From contig JAKLJI010000004.1 of the NCBI GenBank assembly GCA_023151275.1, positions 87,891-151,890 on the forward strand: a stretch of 64,000 bases of DNA. Reading direction: 5' to 3'. The notes below the pieces were generated by a model. It made no database searches and had not been told where the DNA came from. It worked only from the letters and a program-made list of their open reading frames with translations. This DNA comes from Bacteroidia bacterium (GTDB lineage: Bacteria; Bacteroidota; Bacteroidia; UKL13-3). The position numbers and the translations under genes were made by a program. Shown in pieces: positions 50,787 through 60,371 of the stretch (the stretch's first letter is position 1; each line of letters begins with the position of its first letter).

Positions 50787-51161
50787 ATGATAAGCCGTAT
50801 TTCTTGTTCGTCCGAAGTTGCCGGATTCATTGCAGAACTGAAAAATCAGTTTGGTGAATTGATGTTTCATCAAAGTGGCGGATGTTGTGATGGCTCACAG
50901 CCCATGTGTTTTGAAAAAGGCGATTTCAAAATCGGTAGCAGCGATGTTTGCCTGGGTAGTATCGAAAACTGTGATTTTTGGATGAGTAAAGACCAATTTG
51001 AGTATTGGAAGTTTACCCAGTTGCATGTTGTTCTTGTTCATGGAAGAGGTTCCAGTTTTTCACTTGAAATCCCTTACGGGAAAAGGTTTATTGTTCAATC
51101 CAGGTTATTTACCAAAAACGAACTTGAAAACCTAGAACCTTTGCGTTACGCGGAAAATTGA
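50787..51161 (+). CDS. DUF779 protein
   Basis: FHQSGGCCDGSQPMCFEKGDFKIGSSDVCLG cysteine-rich motif; adjacent to ALDH. Confidence 0.85.
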   Translation: MISRISCSSEVAGFIAELKNQFGELMFHQSGGCCDGSQPMCFEKGDFKIGSSDVCLGSIENCDFWMSKDQFEYWKFTQLHVVLVHGRGSSFSLEIPYGKRFIVQSRLFTKNELENLEPLRYAEN

Positions 51162-52081
51162 TTGTTCAAATGCAATTTCCTGTATTGTTTTGGTGTGATG
51201 CCTTCAATGCTTTTAAAAGTTCTTATGAAGTAATTGCAGTCTTCAAAACCAGCTTCATAAGAAACATTTTTAATATAAAGTTTCTGGTCGGTTAACAGCT
51301 TTTTGGCTAGTCGAATTCTTTCGAGAATAATAAACTCTAGCGGACTAATTCCAAGTTCCCTTTTGAATAATCTGTAAAGGGAAGCTTGGCTCATGGCCAT
51401 AGTGGTACACAGTTCATTCAGGTTGATTTTTTCTGAAAGGTGTATGCGAATCCATTCTACTGCGGCATGAATAACTGTGCCTGATTTGATAGATTGTTGG
51501 TCATCCTGCACAGATTTTAAGGTTTGGGTTTGAATAATTCTTACCAGTAATTCCTGCAAGCTTAAATCGGCAAGTCCATCCTTGGTGATTAAATCGCTCT
51601 TGCAGGTTTGAATAAGTTTATTGATAGTTTGTGCAAGGTCCTCGTTGTTGTAGAAATAGTAGTTTCTGCTGTCAAGGTCCCATTGCACATCGTTGCGCGG
51701 GTATTTTTCATTCAGAAAATCTAGTGTTTGATTTATTTTTGAGGCCGAAATTGCCAAGGCCAAACATTGCGTTGGATTTTCAGAACTTGCCTCGGGGAAA
51801 TCGATTTTCATGAGTTCATGCGCCGGAATAATCACAGATTCTCCAGGTAAGTAATCAAATCCCGGTTCATCAAACAAATGCATAACCTTTTTGCCTCTTA
51901 ACATGGAAGTAACAACCAAATCGGTAAACTGTAACTGAACCTTTTCGCTGGTTTGATAGGTCTCAAATATGTTTAGTTCGCAACTTTCGAGGTTATAAAT
52001 ACTCCGGTTTTCAATCAATGTTTTCAAGGCTTTCTTACTTGAAAGTTCCGGTAATTGAAGCAAGTTTTTACTTCGGGCCAT
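51146..52081 (-). CDS. AraC-family transcriptional regulator
   Basis: LNELCTTMAMSQASLYRLFKRELGISPLEFIILERIRLAKKLL...SYEAGFEDCNYFIRTFKSIEGITPKQYRK. Confidence 0.93.
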   Translation of the reverse strand: MARSKNLLQLPELSSKKALKTLIENRSIYNLESCELNIFETYQTSEKVQLQFTDLVVTSMLRGKKVMHLFDEPGFDYLPGESVIIPAHELMKIDFPEASSENPTQCLALAISASKINQTLDFLNEKYPRNDVQWDLDSRNYYFYNNEDLAQTINKLIQTCKSDLITKDGLADLSLQELLVRIIQTQTLKSVQDDQQSIKSGTVIHAAVEWIRIHLSEKINLNELCTTMAMSQASLYRLFKRELGISPLEFIILERIRLAKKLLTDQKLYIKNVSYEAGFEDCNYFIRTFKSIEGITPKQYRKLHLNNQFSA

Positions 52082-52177
52082 GGGTGGTTCTTTAGGTTAG
52101 CTATTGTAAGATAGCCACCTCGGGAGCTTCTTGCAAGAATACTTTCGCCAATTACATATATCAGGTAGTCCTTTACC

Positions 52178-52789
52178 TCAATGCAATTCCTTTAGTTCTG
52201 CTTGCAGATTGAATCTTGCTTGCTCTTCAAATAATTCCTTAAAATGACCAGTATGAAAAAGAGATGTTCTTTGCAGGAATTTTGTTATAACTTTCTTTCG
52301 ACCTTCCCTGTATTCGTTTTCAGAAACCCAAGCGTATTCAAGTCGAATTTGCTTGGAATATTTCAAGTAATCAGCAACAGGTGCTCCAAGTATCGCCAAA
52401 TCTGCATCAATAAGGAATGCTGAGTCGGAATGAGTTGGCTCATGATTTTTGGTACACATAACCAGTTGAGAAATTTCAACATCGAGGCTTGCTAAGTTGG
52501 GCAATGCTTTTACAAATTTTGCGGCCATCTCCGCACTTTTTTCCTCATTGTCGGATTTTGTTGAATCATATATCCAATCGTGAAAAATTACAGCCAGATA
52601 CACTGCTAGTGGGTTTTTGAATTTGACTTCAATCGGAATTAGCATTTCAAACATGCTCGTGATATGTATCAAATTGTGGTAATGGCGAGAGGTTGAACCA
52701 TAAACTCGGCAAGTATTTTGAATCAGTTTCTCCAAAACCTCCGGACTTAATCCCAATTCAAGCAATTTTTGTTGAAACTTTAGAAGCAT
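52178..52789 (-). CDS. HD-domain predicted phosphohydrolase
   Basis: YGSTSRHYHNLIHITSMFEML, AVIFHDWIYDSTKSDNEEKSAEMA. Confidence 0.88.
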   Translation of the reverse strand: MLLKFQQKLLELGLSPEVLEKLIQNTCRVYGSTSRHYHNLIHITSMFEMLIPIEVKFKNPLAVYLAVIFHDWIYDSTKSDNEEKSAEMAAKFVKALPNLASLDVEISQLVMCTKNHEPTHSDSAFLIDADLAILGAPVADYLKYSKQIRLEYAWVSENEYREGRKKVITKFLQRTSLFHTGHFKELFEEQARFNLQAELKELH

Positions 52790-52915
52790 TTTGGGTCAAA
52801 TCTATTCATTTTTCAGGTAAATGGTTAAAATTATGTAGCAGTAAGTCAGAATGTTATGGGTTGATTATCTGTTTAAAATAGTTTATAATGTAAACTAGTT
52901 TATTTTTGCATCTGT

Positions 52916-53794
52916 ATGAAACACATTTATTTAATATTACTTCTCGGTTTAGGCTGTGGCAGTTATAAACCGGTAAAGGCCCAGGTTCATGGATTTGAGA
53001 ATTGGGTAACGAGAACCGAGGGCACAACAAATTGGGAAGATCCGCAAGGATGGTTTACGTTGAATAGCCTCGGGAAATTTGGATTTCCGGCAACCACAAC
53101 TTCTAGTTCAGATGCACATAGCGGAACTAGATCAGCATTGCTTGAAACTACTCAAACTCCATTTGGAACCATTCCTGGGATTCTTACCTTGGGTGATATG
53201 TTGGATGATAACGGGGAGGCAGATTTGAACCGAACCTTTGTTCCATTTCAAGGAAGGCCCACACATATTCGTTTTTGGGTAAAAGCAGAACCTGATTCCG
53301 GTGATAGTGTAGCCATGTTGTGCCAACTCAGAAAAACAATAGCAGATGGAAGCCAATTGCTTGTTGCAGAAGCCGGCTGGACATTCGGTGATTATAGCAA
53401 CGGTTGGATGAAGGTTGAAATTCCAATGGAATACTTAAGCAATGAATTGCCCGATTCCATTTCAATTTTGTTTGCATCGAGCAGGGATGAGTCCGCTCCG
53501 GTTGCAGGTTCCAAGCTTTGGGTTGATGATTTGGAATTGGAAGGTTTGCAGGTTGGTCAAAAGGAATTGAATGTTGAATCCTTTGCTTACTACCCAAATC
53601 CTACAAGCAAAAGTTTAACATTTGTTGGACCTGCCATTGAAGGGGTAAAGATTTTTGATTTAATGGGAAATTTATTAAAAGAAATTCCGGTTATGGAAAA
53701 TACCATACAGCTGGATCTGGCTGCAGGACATTACTTAATTCAACCAAATTCTTCTAAATTTTTTTACCAAGCAAAACCACTAATCATTAATTAA
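52916..53794 (+). CDS. Secreted protein with T9SS type A-like sorting domain
   Basis: Signal peptide; FAYYPNPTSKSLTFVGPAIEGVKIFDLMGNLLKEIP...AGHYLIQ. Confidence 0.8.
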   Translation: MKHIYLILLLGLGCGSYKPVKAQVHGFENWVTRTEGTTNWEDPQGWFTLNSLGKFGFPATTTSSSDAHSGTRSALLETTQTPFGTIPGILTLGDMLDDNGEADLNRTFVPFQGRPTHIRFWVKAEPDSGDSVAMLCQLRKTIADGSQLLVAEAGWTFGDYSNGWMKVEIPMEYLSNELPDSISILFASSRDESAPVAGSKLWVDDLELEGLQVGQKELNVESFAYYPNPTSKSLTFVGPAIEGVKIFDLMGNLLKEIPVMENTIQLDLAAGHYLIQPNSSKFFYQAKPLIIN

Positions 53795-53795
53795 T

Positions 53796-54395
53796 ATGAA
53801 TCCTACATCCTTCAACGAAAACGAGGCCCTGCAATTAATTGAGCAAATGATTAACAGGGCGCAGCAAAAAATGCACGACAATGGCATGTATTGGTTGCTT
53901 TGGGGAGTTTTGGTCTTTGTTTCTGCACTTACAGATTATGTGCTCCTAACTCAATTTACCTATGAAAAACATGCCTTAGTATGGGCCATTTTAATGCCTT
54001 TGGGTGGTTTGATAAGTTTTTTGATGGGCTGGAAAGACAGTCAGAAAAAAAAGCTGGAGGCAAAAACCTATGTGGATGAATTGATGGGCTATGTGGTGAC
54101 AGCATTTACCATCAGCTTATTGATTATTTGTTTAATTATGCCCATGACTGGCACCAATTGGAAATCCTTTTTTCCGGTGATTATGGTTGTTTATGCCTTG
54201 GTTACGTACATATCCGGTGGAATTCTTCAGGTTAAACCTTTGCGCATGGGCTCTTTTGTAAATTGGATTTGCGCCATCGTCGCTTTCTTTTTCCAATACG
54301 ATATTCAATTACTTTTGCTGGCAACAGCGGTGCTGGGTGGATTCATTATTCCCGGCATCCTTCAAAACAAAGCATATCGCGCGGCCCATGTTTAA
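53796..54395 (+). CDS. Conserved membrane protein
   Basis: Four or five TM segments; 1 nt from the preceding stop codon; overlaps the next gene. Confidence 0.6.
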   Translation: MNPTSFNENEALQLIEQMINRAQQKMHDNGMYWLLWGVLVFVSALTDYVLLTQFTYEKHALVWAILMPLGGLISFLMGWKDSQKKKLEAKTYVDELMGYVVTAFTISLLIICLIMPMTGTNWKSFFPVIMVVYALVTYISGGILQVKPLRMGSFVNWICAIVAFFFQYDIQLLLLATAVLGGFIIPGILQNKAYRAAHV

Positions 54396-54678
54396 AGACC
54401 TTGATCCTGTTTTACATTCCCAACTACGATTGGCAGTAGTATCGGTTTTGGTAGGTGTGAAAGAGGCTGAATTTAATTTCTTGAAAGAAAAAACCGGTGC
54501 AACTGCCGGTAATCTAAGTGCCCAGCTGCAAAAGCTGAAAGATGCCGGCTACATTGAAATTGAGAAAAGCTTTAGAGATAATTTTCCCTTAACCACTTGC
54601 AAGCTTACCCCTAAAGGCTTGCAAGCATTTGAAAACTATGTAAAGAGCCTGAAATCGTATATTCAGGTTAAGAAATAA
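54388..54678 (+). CDS. Winged-helix (MarR/HTH_34-like) transcriptional regulator
   Basis: LHSQLRLAVVSVLVGVKEAEFNFLKEKTGATAGNLSAQLQKLKDAGYIEIEKSF. Confidence 0.85.
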   Translation: MFKDLDPVLHSQLRLAVVSVLVGVKEAEFNFLKEKTGATAGNLSAQLQKLKDAGYIEIEKSFRDNFPLTTCKLTPKGLQAFENYVKSLKSYIQVKK

Positions 54679-54711
54679 AAAATCCGGATTCCTTTCGAGA
54701 ATCCGGATTTT
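54677..54711 (+). terminator. Bidirectional terminator
   Basis: AAAAATCCGGATTC...GAATCCGGATTTTT. Confidence 0.85.
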
Positions 54712-54727
54712 TAGCTATGTCCCACTA

Positions 54728-55774
54728 TTAACTTTCTTGCTCAAAGTAAATTTTATAGTATTTCCTTCCATCCGGGTCCGTACCTCGCTCTATCAATTCT
54801 TTGTTGCCATGGATATAGATATGGAAGTTTTTATCCAGCTTAAGTACGCTTTTAAAAACCTTGGATTGTTTTTTTACTGCTGCGGAGGAGATTTCAAATT
54901 CGGTAAAAGCATCCAGCTCGCGACTTTGCCGGTAAGCCTCATCAAAGGTTTGAAAGGAGGTGATTAGACCCTGATCTTGCAGTACTTCCTGCTCAAATTC
55001 TTCCTTAACAAACTTTTCTTTTTTCTTGAAGAAATCCACCGACCGGTTAAGTAAATCAATTTGGTCGGCTTTGTTTACTTCAAATTCTTCCGGCAATTGA
55101 AGTTTCACAAAATCACTTGTTAGGTTCATGAATTCGCGGGTTTGATGGAATTCATCCTTTACCACTTCCAGGTTCAAAAACTCATCGCGCCAGTAGCGAG
55201 CCTCACCACCCCGGTTGCTTTGGTCGATTATTAATACACGGAAACCATCTTCTTGTTCATGATCCAGAATGAGGCAGGCTTTGTCCAACTTTTCCGGACT
55301 AATGCCTTCTTCCGCTAGCAGTTCAAAGTTCTTTCCGTTTTCGAGGGTTTTGATAAAACTTTGTTTTTGTTCTGATTTGAACAAACCCAATGCCCGAATG
55401 GCCTTGCCTTCGTAATGAATTTCGGAAAATGAGGCTACAAAAAAATCGCCGGGTTTTATTTGTGGATGGCTTGAACGTTCGTGCAACAAAGACGCCAGCT
55501 GAACACTGGTTAAATGTAAGTTTGTTCCGTTGTCAAAATAGTCTTTTGCATAGCGGAAAACGGCATTCATATCGGGATTGCCATCAGAGAAAGTGAAGCG
55601 ATGGTATTCAAAATTTTTGAATGAACTCAAAAAGAATTTATGAAGCAGGATGCGCAATTCAGGGTTGTCGATATCCAGTTCGGTTTTACTAAGTTCAATG
55701 GAATCTCCATGGGTAGGGTTTCCAATGCGGTGCAATGAACAGGCTTCCAGGTATGCGGCTTCGGTTCCAATCAT
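54728..55774 (-). CDS. Nucleoid-associated protein (NdpA/YejK-like)
   Basis: FFVASFSEIHYEGKAIRALGLFKSEQKQSF, CLILDHEQEDGFRVLIIDQSNRGGEARYWRDEFL. Confidence 0.75.
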   Translation of the reverse strand: MIGTEAAYLEACSLHRIGNPTHGDSIELSKTELDIDNPELRILLHKFFLSSFKNFEYHRFTFSDGNPDMNAVFRYAKDYFDNGTNLHLTSVQLASLLHERSSHPQIKPGDFFVASFSEIHYEGKAIRALGLFKSEQKQSFIKTLENGKNFELLAEEGISPEKLDKACLILDHEQEDGFRVLIIDQSNRGGEARYWRDEFLNLEVVKDEFHQTREFMNLTSDFVKLQLPEEFEVNKADQIDLLNRSVDFFKKKEKFVKEEFEQEVLQDQGLITSFQTFDEAYRQSRELDAFTEFEISSAAVKKQSKVFKSVLKLDKNFHIYIHGNKELIERGTDPDGRKYYKIYFEQES

Positions 55775-55901
55775 AGGGGGAAAAATAAGCAGGAAAGGGG
55801 AAAGAACATAAAAAAAACGCCGCGGCTGTTATACCACGGCGTTAAACCAAGGCAGGGCCATCACTCCCTGCTATTTGAACCCCATCCGCATGAAAGAATC
55901 G

Positions 55902-56369
55902 TTATATCCCGAAACCGGAAGTTTCGATGGTATAAGTCGATCTTTTCTCAACCGGATTTACCTCAAAGGAGAAGGACTTTACAAGGTCCTTGTTGGTTAC
56001 GATGCCCACCAGCTTGCCATCTTCCACTACAGGCAATGCCTGAAAGCGGCCTTTGTCCAGCATTTCAAGGGCTTCATCCAATCCGGCTTCCGGAGAAATA
56101 TGAATAGGATCTGGAGTCATTAAATCCTCCATTTTAAATTCCTCATTCAAGGTTTCTACGTGAACGTTGCCGGCTCCCAATTTGGCGTAAAGAAAATTCA
56201 GTGCATCATTCACCGAAATTATCCCCACAATTTTATCCTCTTCTACGATAGGCAGATGAGCTATTTTGAATTGACAGAAAAAATCAAGCACCTGAGAAAA
56301 GCGATTGTTCAAGTTTGCAACAACCAACTCTCTGGTCATTATATGTTTTACTTTAATATCTGTTTTCAT
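55902..56369 (-). CDS. CBS-domain protein
   Basis: Two CBS motifs: IAHLPIVEEDKIVGIISVND and FQALPVVEDGKLVGIVTNKDLV. Confidence 0.92.
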   Translation of the reverse strand: MKTDIKVKHIMTRELVVANLNNRFSQVLDFFCQFKIAHLPIVEEDKIVGIISVNDALNFLYAKLGAGNVHVETLNEEFKMEDLMTPDPIHISPEAGLDEALEMLDKGRFQALPVVEDGKLVGIVTNKDLVKSFSFEVNPVEKRSTYTIETSGFGI

Positions 56370-56742
56370 GGCCTGTTGAATTGATACCCAAAGGTAGCTG
56401 CGGCCAAACTTTCAAAGAATGATAAAGGTCAAACCGAAAACTGAGTTTTATCCATGGATAATGTGCAATCCACAAAGGTTTTAAGTTTTTGTGGTTTGGC
56501 AGATTCAGGGATTTCTCCGGTTGGTACCCTCCAGGATTGCTTCGAGTACAGGCAATTTAATTCTGGTTTTGGTTTGATATTCCTCGCATTGTTAAATGAA
56601 ATTCTTTTTGCTATTTTAGGTGTGATAACTTTAACCTCAATAGCAATTATGATTCAACTACACAGAGAATACCGGAATACCAAACCAAAAGCCTACGGAA
56701 CAGATACCATAATTAATCTCGAGTTTGGCGGGTGAAACGTAA

Positions 56743-56765
56743 GGGCGTACCCTTGTGGTCGCCCC
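56743..56765 (+). repeat. REP-like hairpin upstream of the RAYT gene
   Basis: GGGCGTACCCTTGTGGTCGCCCC. Confidence 0.75.
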
Positions 56766-57059
56766 AATAAAACAAACAAGATGAACAACAAAACAAAATA
56801 CAATCCCAATATCCACCACCGAAAGTCTATCCGATTAAAAGGTTATGATTATGCGCAGGCGGGATTGTATTTTATTACGATTTGTTGTCAGAATAGGGCG
56901 TGTTTGTTTGGAGAGGTTGTGAATAAAGAAATGAAATTGAATGATGCAGGAACGATGGTTGAAAATGAATGGTTGAAATTACCCAATCGATTTCAAAATA
57001 TACAATTACACGAATATGTTGTGATGCCAAACCATTTCCACGCCATTTTGGAAATCGTA

Positions 57060-57081
57060 GGGGCGACCCTTGTGGTCGCCC
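57060..57081 (+). repeat. REP-like hairpin inside the RAYT CDS (forward)
   Basis: GGGGCGACCCTTGTGGTCGCCC; translated as GATLVVAQ. Confidence 0.8.
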
Positions 57082-57121
57082 AAAATGATGCGGGCAATCA
57101 AAATAACACCAGTATCCAAAA

Positions 57122-57266
57122 TGGGCAACCACAAGGGTTTGCCCAAACGGTGAATACCTCAAATAATGATGATTCAAAAATGGGGCAACCACAAGGGTTT
57201 GCCCATCCGGTGAATACCTCAAATGATGATGATTCAAAAATGGGGCAACCACAAGGGATTGCCCCT
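57122..57266 (+). repeat. 60-bp in-frame tandem repeat array with three inverted REP hairpins
   Basis: TGGGCAACCACAAGGGTTTGCCC at 57122, 57182 and 57242; two full 60-bp units plus a partial one. Confidence 0.85.
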
Positions 57267-57820
57267 ACGGGTAAAACCGTTGGCAATATGATTGGTGCAT
57301 TCCAATCCATTGTTACGGTGGAATATATTCGTGGGGTGAAAACGTTGAATTGGCAACCGTTTGACGGTAAATTATGGCAACGAAATTATTATGAACATAT
57401 CATCCGCAATGAACAATCGTATCTAACCATATCGAATTACATCAAAAACAATCCCGCAAAATGGGGGGATGACAAATTTTATAAAAAATGAAATTCAACG
57501 ATTAATATTTAGAATGGACGTTTCCAAGGTTGTATGATTGATGATGAATGGTTAATCGTCAGTGATTTGTGTTTGATGGCTAATTTTAACTGAATTTTGC
57601 ACAAAAGGCATTATTTGCCATCGAGAATGGACCATAAATAAAAAGAAAAATTATCTCTGCTTGAACAGGATTTATTCTTTGATGGCACAAAACACTAAAC
57701 TCATAGTGAATTTATCAAGTCGGCAAAGGCAAAAAAACCTTAGTCCTTAACTATTCCTTTATCAAAGTATACCCAATTTCATCCCACCACGCCCCTTCGG
57801 CTTAGGGACAGCAGCGGTAA

Positions 57821-58043
57821 CCCGTGGCGGCTTTTGCCTGGAATTTGATGGAAATTAATTGCCGTTATTTTTATGAATTTGAAATTGAATACGCGGGCTG
57901 CACACTTGAACAAGCGACCGCAGGAAGCTCTGTTCAAGTGTATGTCAGCCCGGCAAAAGCCGACGGGGATTACAAGCGCATGGCCCGGCCGGCCGGGGTG
58001 GAAACGCATTTTAATGTTGCGTAAATTGAATTACCCCGGCCGG
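57821..58043. other. Multi-hairpin structured intergenic element of unknown class
   Basis: Nested perfect inverted repeats: CGGCTTTTGCC (57828-57838)/GGCAAAAGCCG (57952-57962); CGGGCTG+ACACTTGAACA (57894-57912)/TGTTCAAGTGT+CAGCCCG (57931-57952); CCGGCCGGGGT (57989-57999)/ACCCCGGCCGG (58033-58043). Confidence 0.65.
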
Positions 58044-58067
58044 CAAGCCCCTAAAAAAGAAAGTATG

Positions 58068-60371
58068 TTACCATTTCCAACGCATGCCGCCATACACCAT
58101 GCGTCCAAATACCGGCCCCCAAACTAGGGTGGCATCAAAGTATTCGTCGAAGGGTGTGGAGGCATTTAATATGGCGTGGTGCTGCATGAAATTGAACAAG
58201 TTTTCGGCTCCGACATACAAATCCAGTCCTTGGTTTTTGAAGGATTTGCTTACCTGTACATTGCTTAACCAATAGGCTTCGGAGCTATTGGCAAACAAAT
58301 CGCCGTGGTGATTTCCGCTGGTGGATGGAAGCGGTTTCTGACCAATCCATTGTAGCGTATAATCAAAGCTCCATTTGGTTTTGGTTTCGTAGGCAAAGTT
58401 GGCAAAGGCCCGGTGTTTGGCTACCATAGGCGCATTGAGCAATTGTGATTTGTATTGCGTACGCGTGTCGAACAAACGGTATGCGAGTCGAATATCAAAC
58501 CTGCGCATGGGCTCTACCTCAAGCTGAATTTGCAGGTTGTTTGAATAACTTCTTCCTTCCAGGTTGTAAAAATAAACCGATCGCGAATCTTCGTACCGGT
58601 CAACCACCAACTGGTTTTCAAAACGGGTATGGAAAAAGTCGATATGCAAGGTGGCCGGCCGATAATTCAAACGAAATTCATGTTGCAGGCTTAAACCATA
58701 GTTCCAGGCAATTTCGGGTCTGAAACCTGCCATACTCAATGGATATTCGCTCAAGGGAACAAGGGTTTGCAAGTTCAACTTGGGGAATTGAAATACCCGC
58801 GAACTAGCCAAGAGCGTCATGTTTTCACCTAAAACTGAAGCTAATCTTCGTCCTCTGCCTGCCGATGCACGCAAAACGGTTTTATCGCTGATTGCATAGC
58901 GCAGGTGCAATCGAGGTGTGATAAATCCATTGAAAATGGAACTGTAATCTCCACGGATTCCACTTACTAGTGTGAACTTGGGCAATACATTGAGCGTGTA
59001 TTCAAAGAATGCACCGCTTACCACTTCTTGTTGGTTCCAAACCACCGGCAACAAGGTGTCGAATTGCACCAATCGTTCTGCAAAGCGGTCGGATTGAATA
59101 CTGAATCCGGTTTTGAACTTGTGGTTGGTTGTGCCAATAATGCTCTGGTAAATGAAATTGATATAGGTGCTTTGCTGTTGGCCGCCGTAGTTGTGTTTGC
59201 CAAACCTGGCCTGGTTGTTTTGATTGGCAAATTGCATTTGAAGACCCATGCTTTTGTAAACCTTACGAGGAAAGGTAAAGGCCAACTTACTCCAGGCTTC
59301 CTGGCGCTGGGCGCCGAGTTTCATGGCGTAGAGTTTCCCAGGATTGTCAACATTTACACCCAGTTGACCGGAGTTGCGCAGGTCATCCAAAACCCGAAAT
59401 CCTCCCATCCAGCTAAGGCCTTTGCTAAGGTCCCAACGAAAGCGGTACAAGAGGTTGCCTTGCCGGCCTGTTGGGTTATCCATGAAGCCGTCTTTGTTGT
59501 GGTCGGTTTCCAAAAAGGTGGTATTGCCGTGCAGAAAAAGCACATGCCTAAATTTTCCATCTGTATGCAGGCGGGTTACCATGTTTAATTCGGTGCGACC
59601 TCCTGCTCCGTAATAGGAATTAAGGTAAAGCCTTTCTTTGGTTTCGGTGCTGTGCAGTTCGGTATTGATTTGTCCGGCCATGCTTTCAAATCCATTTACC
59701 ACCGAGCCTTGTCCTTTGGTAACCTGAATGCCTTTTAACCAAGTTCCAGGAGTAAACGATGGCCCTTGAAGCATGGAGATTCCGCGTGTGGAGGGAATAT
59801 TTTCCTGCGACATAAGCGTGTACTGCGATGCCAATCCTAACATTTGGATTTGCTTGGTACCGGTAAGTGCATCGCTAAAAGCTACATCTACGGAGGGATT
59901 GGTTTCAAAGCTTTCTGACAAGTTGCAACAAGCGGCTTTAAACAATTCCTTCTCGTTCATCAAGGTGGTTTTAAAAGGGTCGATAAAACTTACCTCACTT
60001 GATTTGCGCACATAGGAAACTGCAATTTCGCCCAACTCATTTCGGTTGATAAGTGCAACCTTCACAAAGGGTTCTCCAGCAATGAGCAGTGTATCGGTTT
60101 TAAACCCAATATAGCTAATCACCAGCTTGCGGGAATTGGGATGGTAGGGAAGTTGGAAATGCCCTAGGCTGTCACTAGTTGTTCCCGATTGCGTGTATAA
60201 CCAATGAATACTTGCACCTTCAATTGGAAGGATATTTCCTTTATCCGTGGTTTCGGTTACAATTCCACGAAGTATTCTCTTCTCTTGGGCATGAACCGTT
60301 GCGAGTTGAAGCCCAAGGAAGAAAAACAGGTACAGGAAACGGGTTAAAGCTTTCCTTTTTTTAATCTTCAT
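58068..60371 (-). CDS. TonB-dependent receptor with carboxypeptidase-like plug extension
   Basis: RGIVTETTDKGNILPIEGASIHWLYTQSGTTSDSLGHFQLPYHPNSRKLVISYIGF; barrel; ATG at 60371 preferred. Confidence 0.9.
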   Translation of the reverse strand: MKIKKRKALTRFLYLFFFLGLQLATVHAQEKRILRGIVTETTDKGNILPIEGASIHWLYTQSGTTSDSLGHFQLPYHPNSRKLVISYIGFKTDTLLIAGEPFVKVALINRNELGEIAVSYVRKSSEVSFIDPFKTTLMNEKELFKAACCNLSESFETNPSVDVAFSDALTGTKQIQMLGLASQYTLMSQENIPSTRGISMLQGPSFTPGTWLKGIQVTKGQGSVVNGFESMAGQINTELHSTETKERLYLNSYYGAGGRTELNMVTRLHTDGKFRHVLFLHGNTTFLETDHNKDGFMDNPTGRQGNLLYRFRWDLSKGLSWMGGFRVLDDLRNSGQLGVNVDNPGKLYAMKLGAQRQEAWSKLAFTFPRKVYKSMGLQMQFANQNNQARFGKHNYGGQQQSTYINFIYQSIIGTTNHKFKTGFSIQSDRFAERLVQFDTLLPVVWNQQEVVSGAFFEYTLNVLPKFTLVSGIRGDYSSIFNGFITPRLHLRYAISDKTVLRASAGRGRRLASVLGENMTLLASSRVFQFPKLNLQTLVPLSEYPLSMAGFRPEIAWNYGLSLQHEFRLNYRPATLHIDFFHTRFENQLVVDRYEDSRSVYFYNLEGRSYSNNLQIQLEVEPMRRFDIRLAYRLFDTRTQYKSQLLNAPMVAKHRAFANFAYETKTKWSFDYTLQWIGQKPLPSTSGNHHGDLFANSSEAYWLSNVQVSKSFKNQGLDLYVGAENLFNFMQHHAILNASTPFDEYFDATLVWGPVFGRMVYGGMRWKW

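Larger units (their letters stand above)
56781..57491 (+). mobile_element. REP-associated tyrosine transposase (RAYT, IS200-like Y1)
   Basis: RKSIRLKGYDYAQAGLYFITICCQNRACLFGEV, EYVVMPNHFHAILEIV (HxH), LWQRNYYEHIIRNEQSY (catalytic Tyr region). Confidence 0.9.

Noticed and set aside
55817-55843. AACGCCG...CGGCGTT hairpin between the NdpA-like and CBS genes
   Set aside because: Stem lacks a clear T tract on either strand; not enough to call a terminator or regulatory element.
56454-56735. 93-aa ORF upstream of the RAYT
   Set aside because: One possible TM segment but no recognisable family or clear RBS; insufficient support to call a gene.
56875-57252. Antisense ORFs 56875-57252 and 57098-57310 with repeated NPCGCPIFESS/VVAPFLNHH peptides
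   Set aside because: Antisense translation of the REP/tandem-repeat array in the RAYT gene; the periodicity comes from the DNA repeats.
57122-57266. Possible CRISPR array (regular 60-bp period)
   Set aside because: Only two full units plus a partial one, spacer parts are also repeated, and it lies inside a coding frame; it is a tandem duplication.
57779-58127. ORFs 57779-58009 (-), 57824-58024 (+) and 57873-58127 (+)
   Set aside because: They overlap the nested inverted repeats on both strands, with no signal peptide or family motif; structure explains the sequence better than coding.
59028-59588. 186-aa antisense ORF in the TonB receptor
   Set aside because: Opposite strand of a strongly supported TonB receptor; GC-skew shadow ORF.
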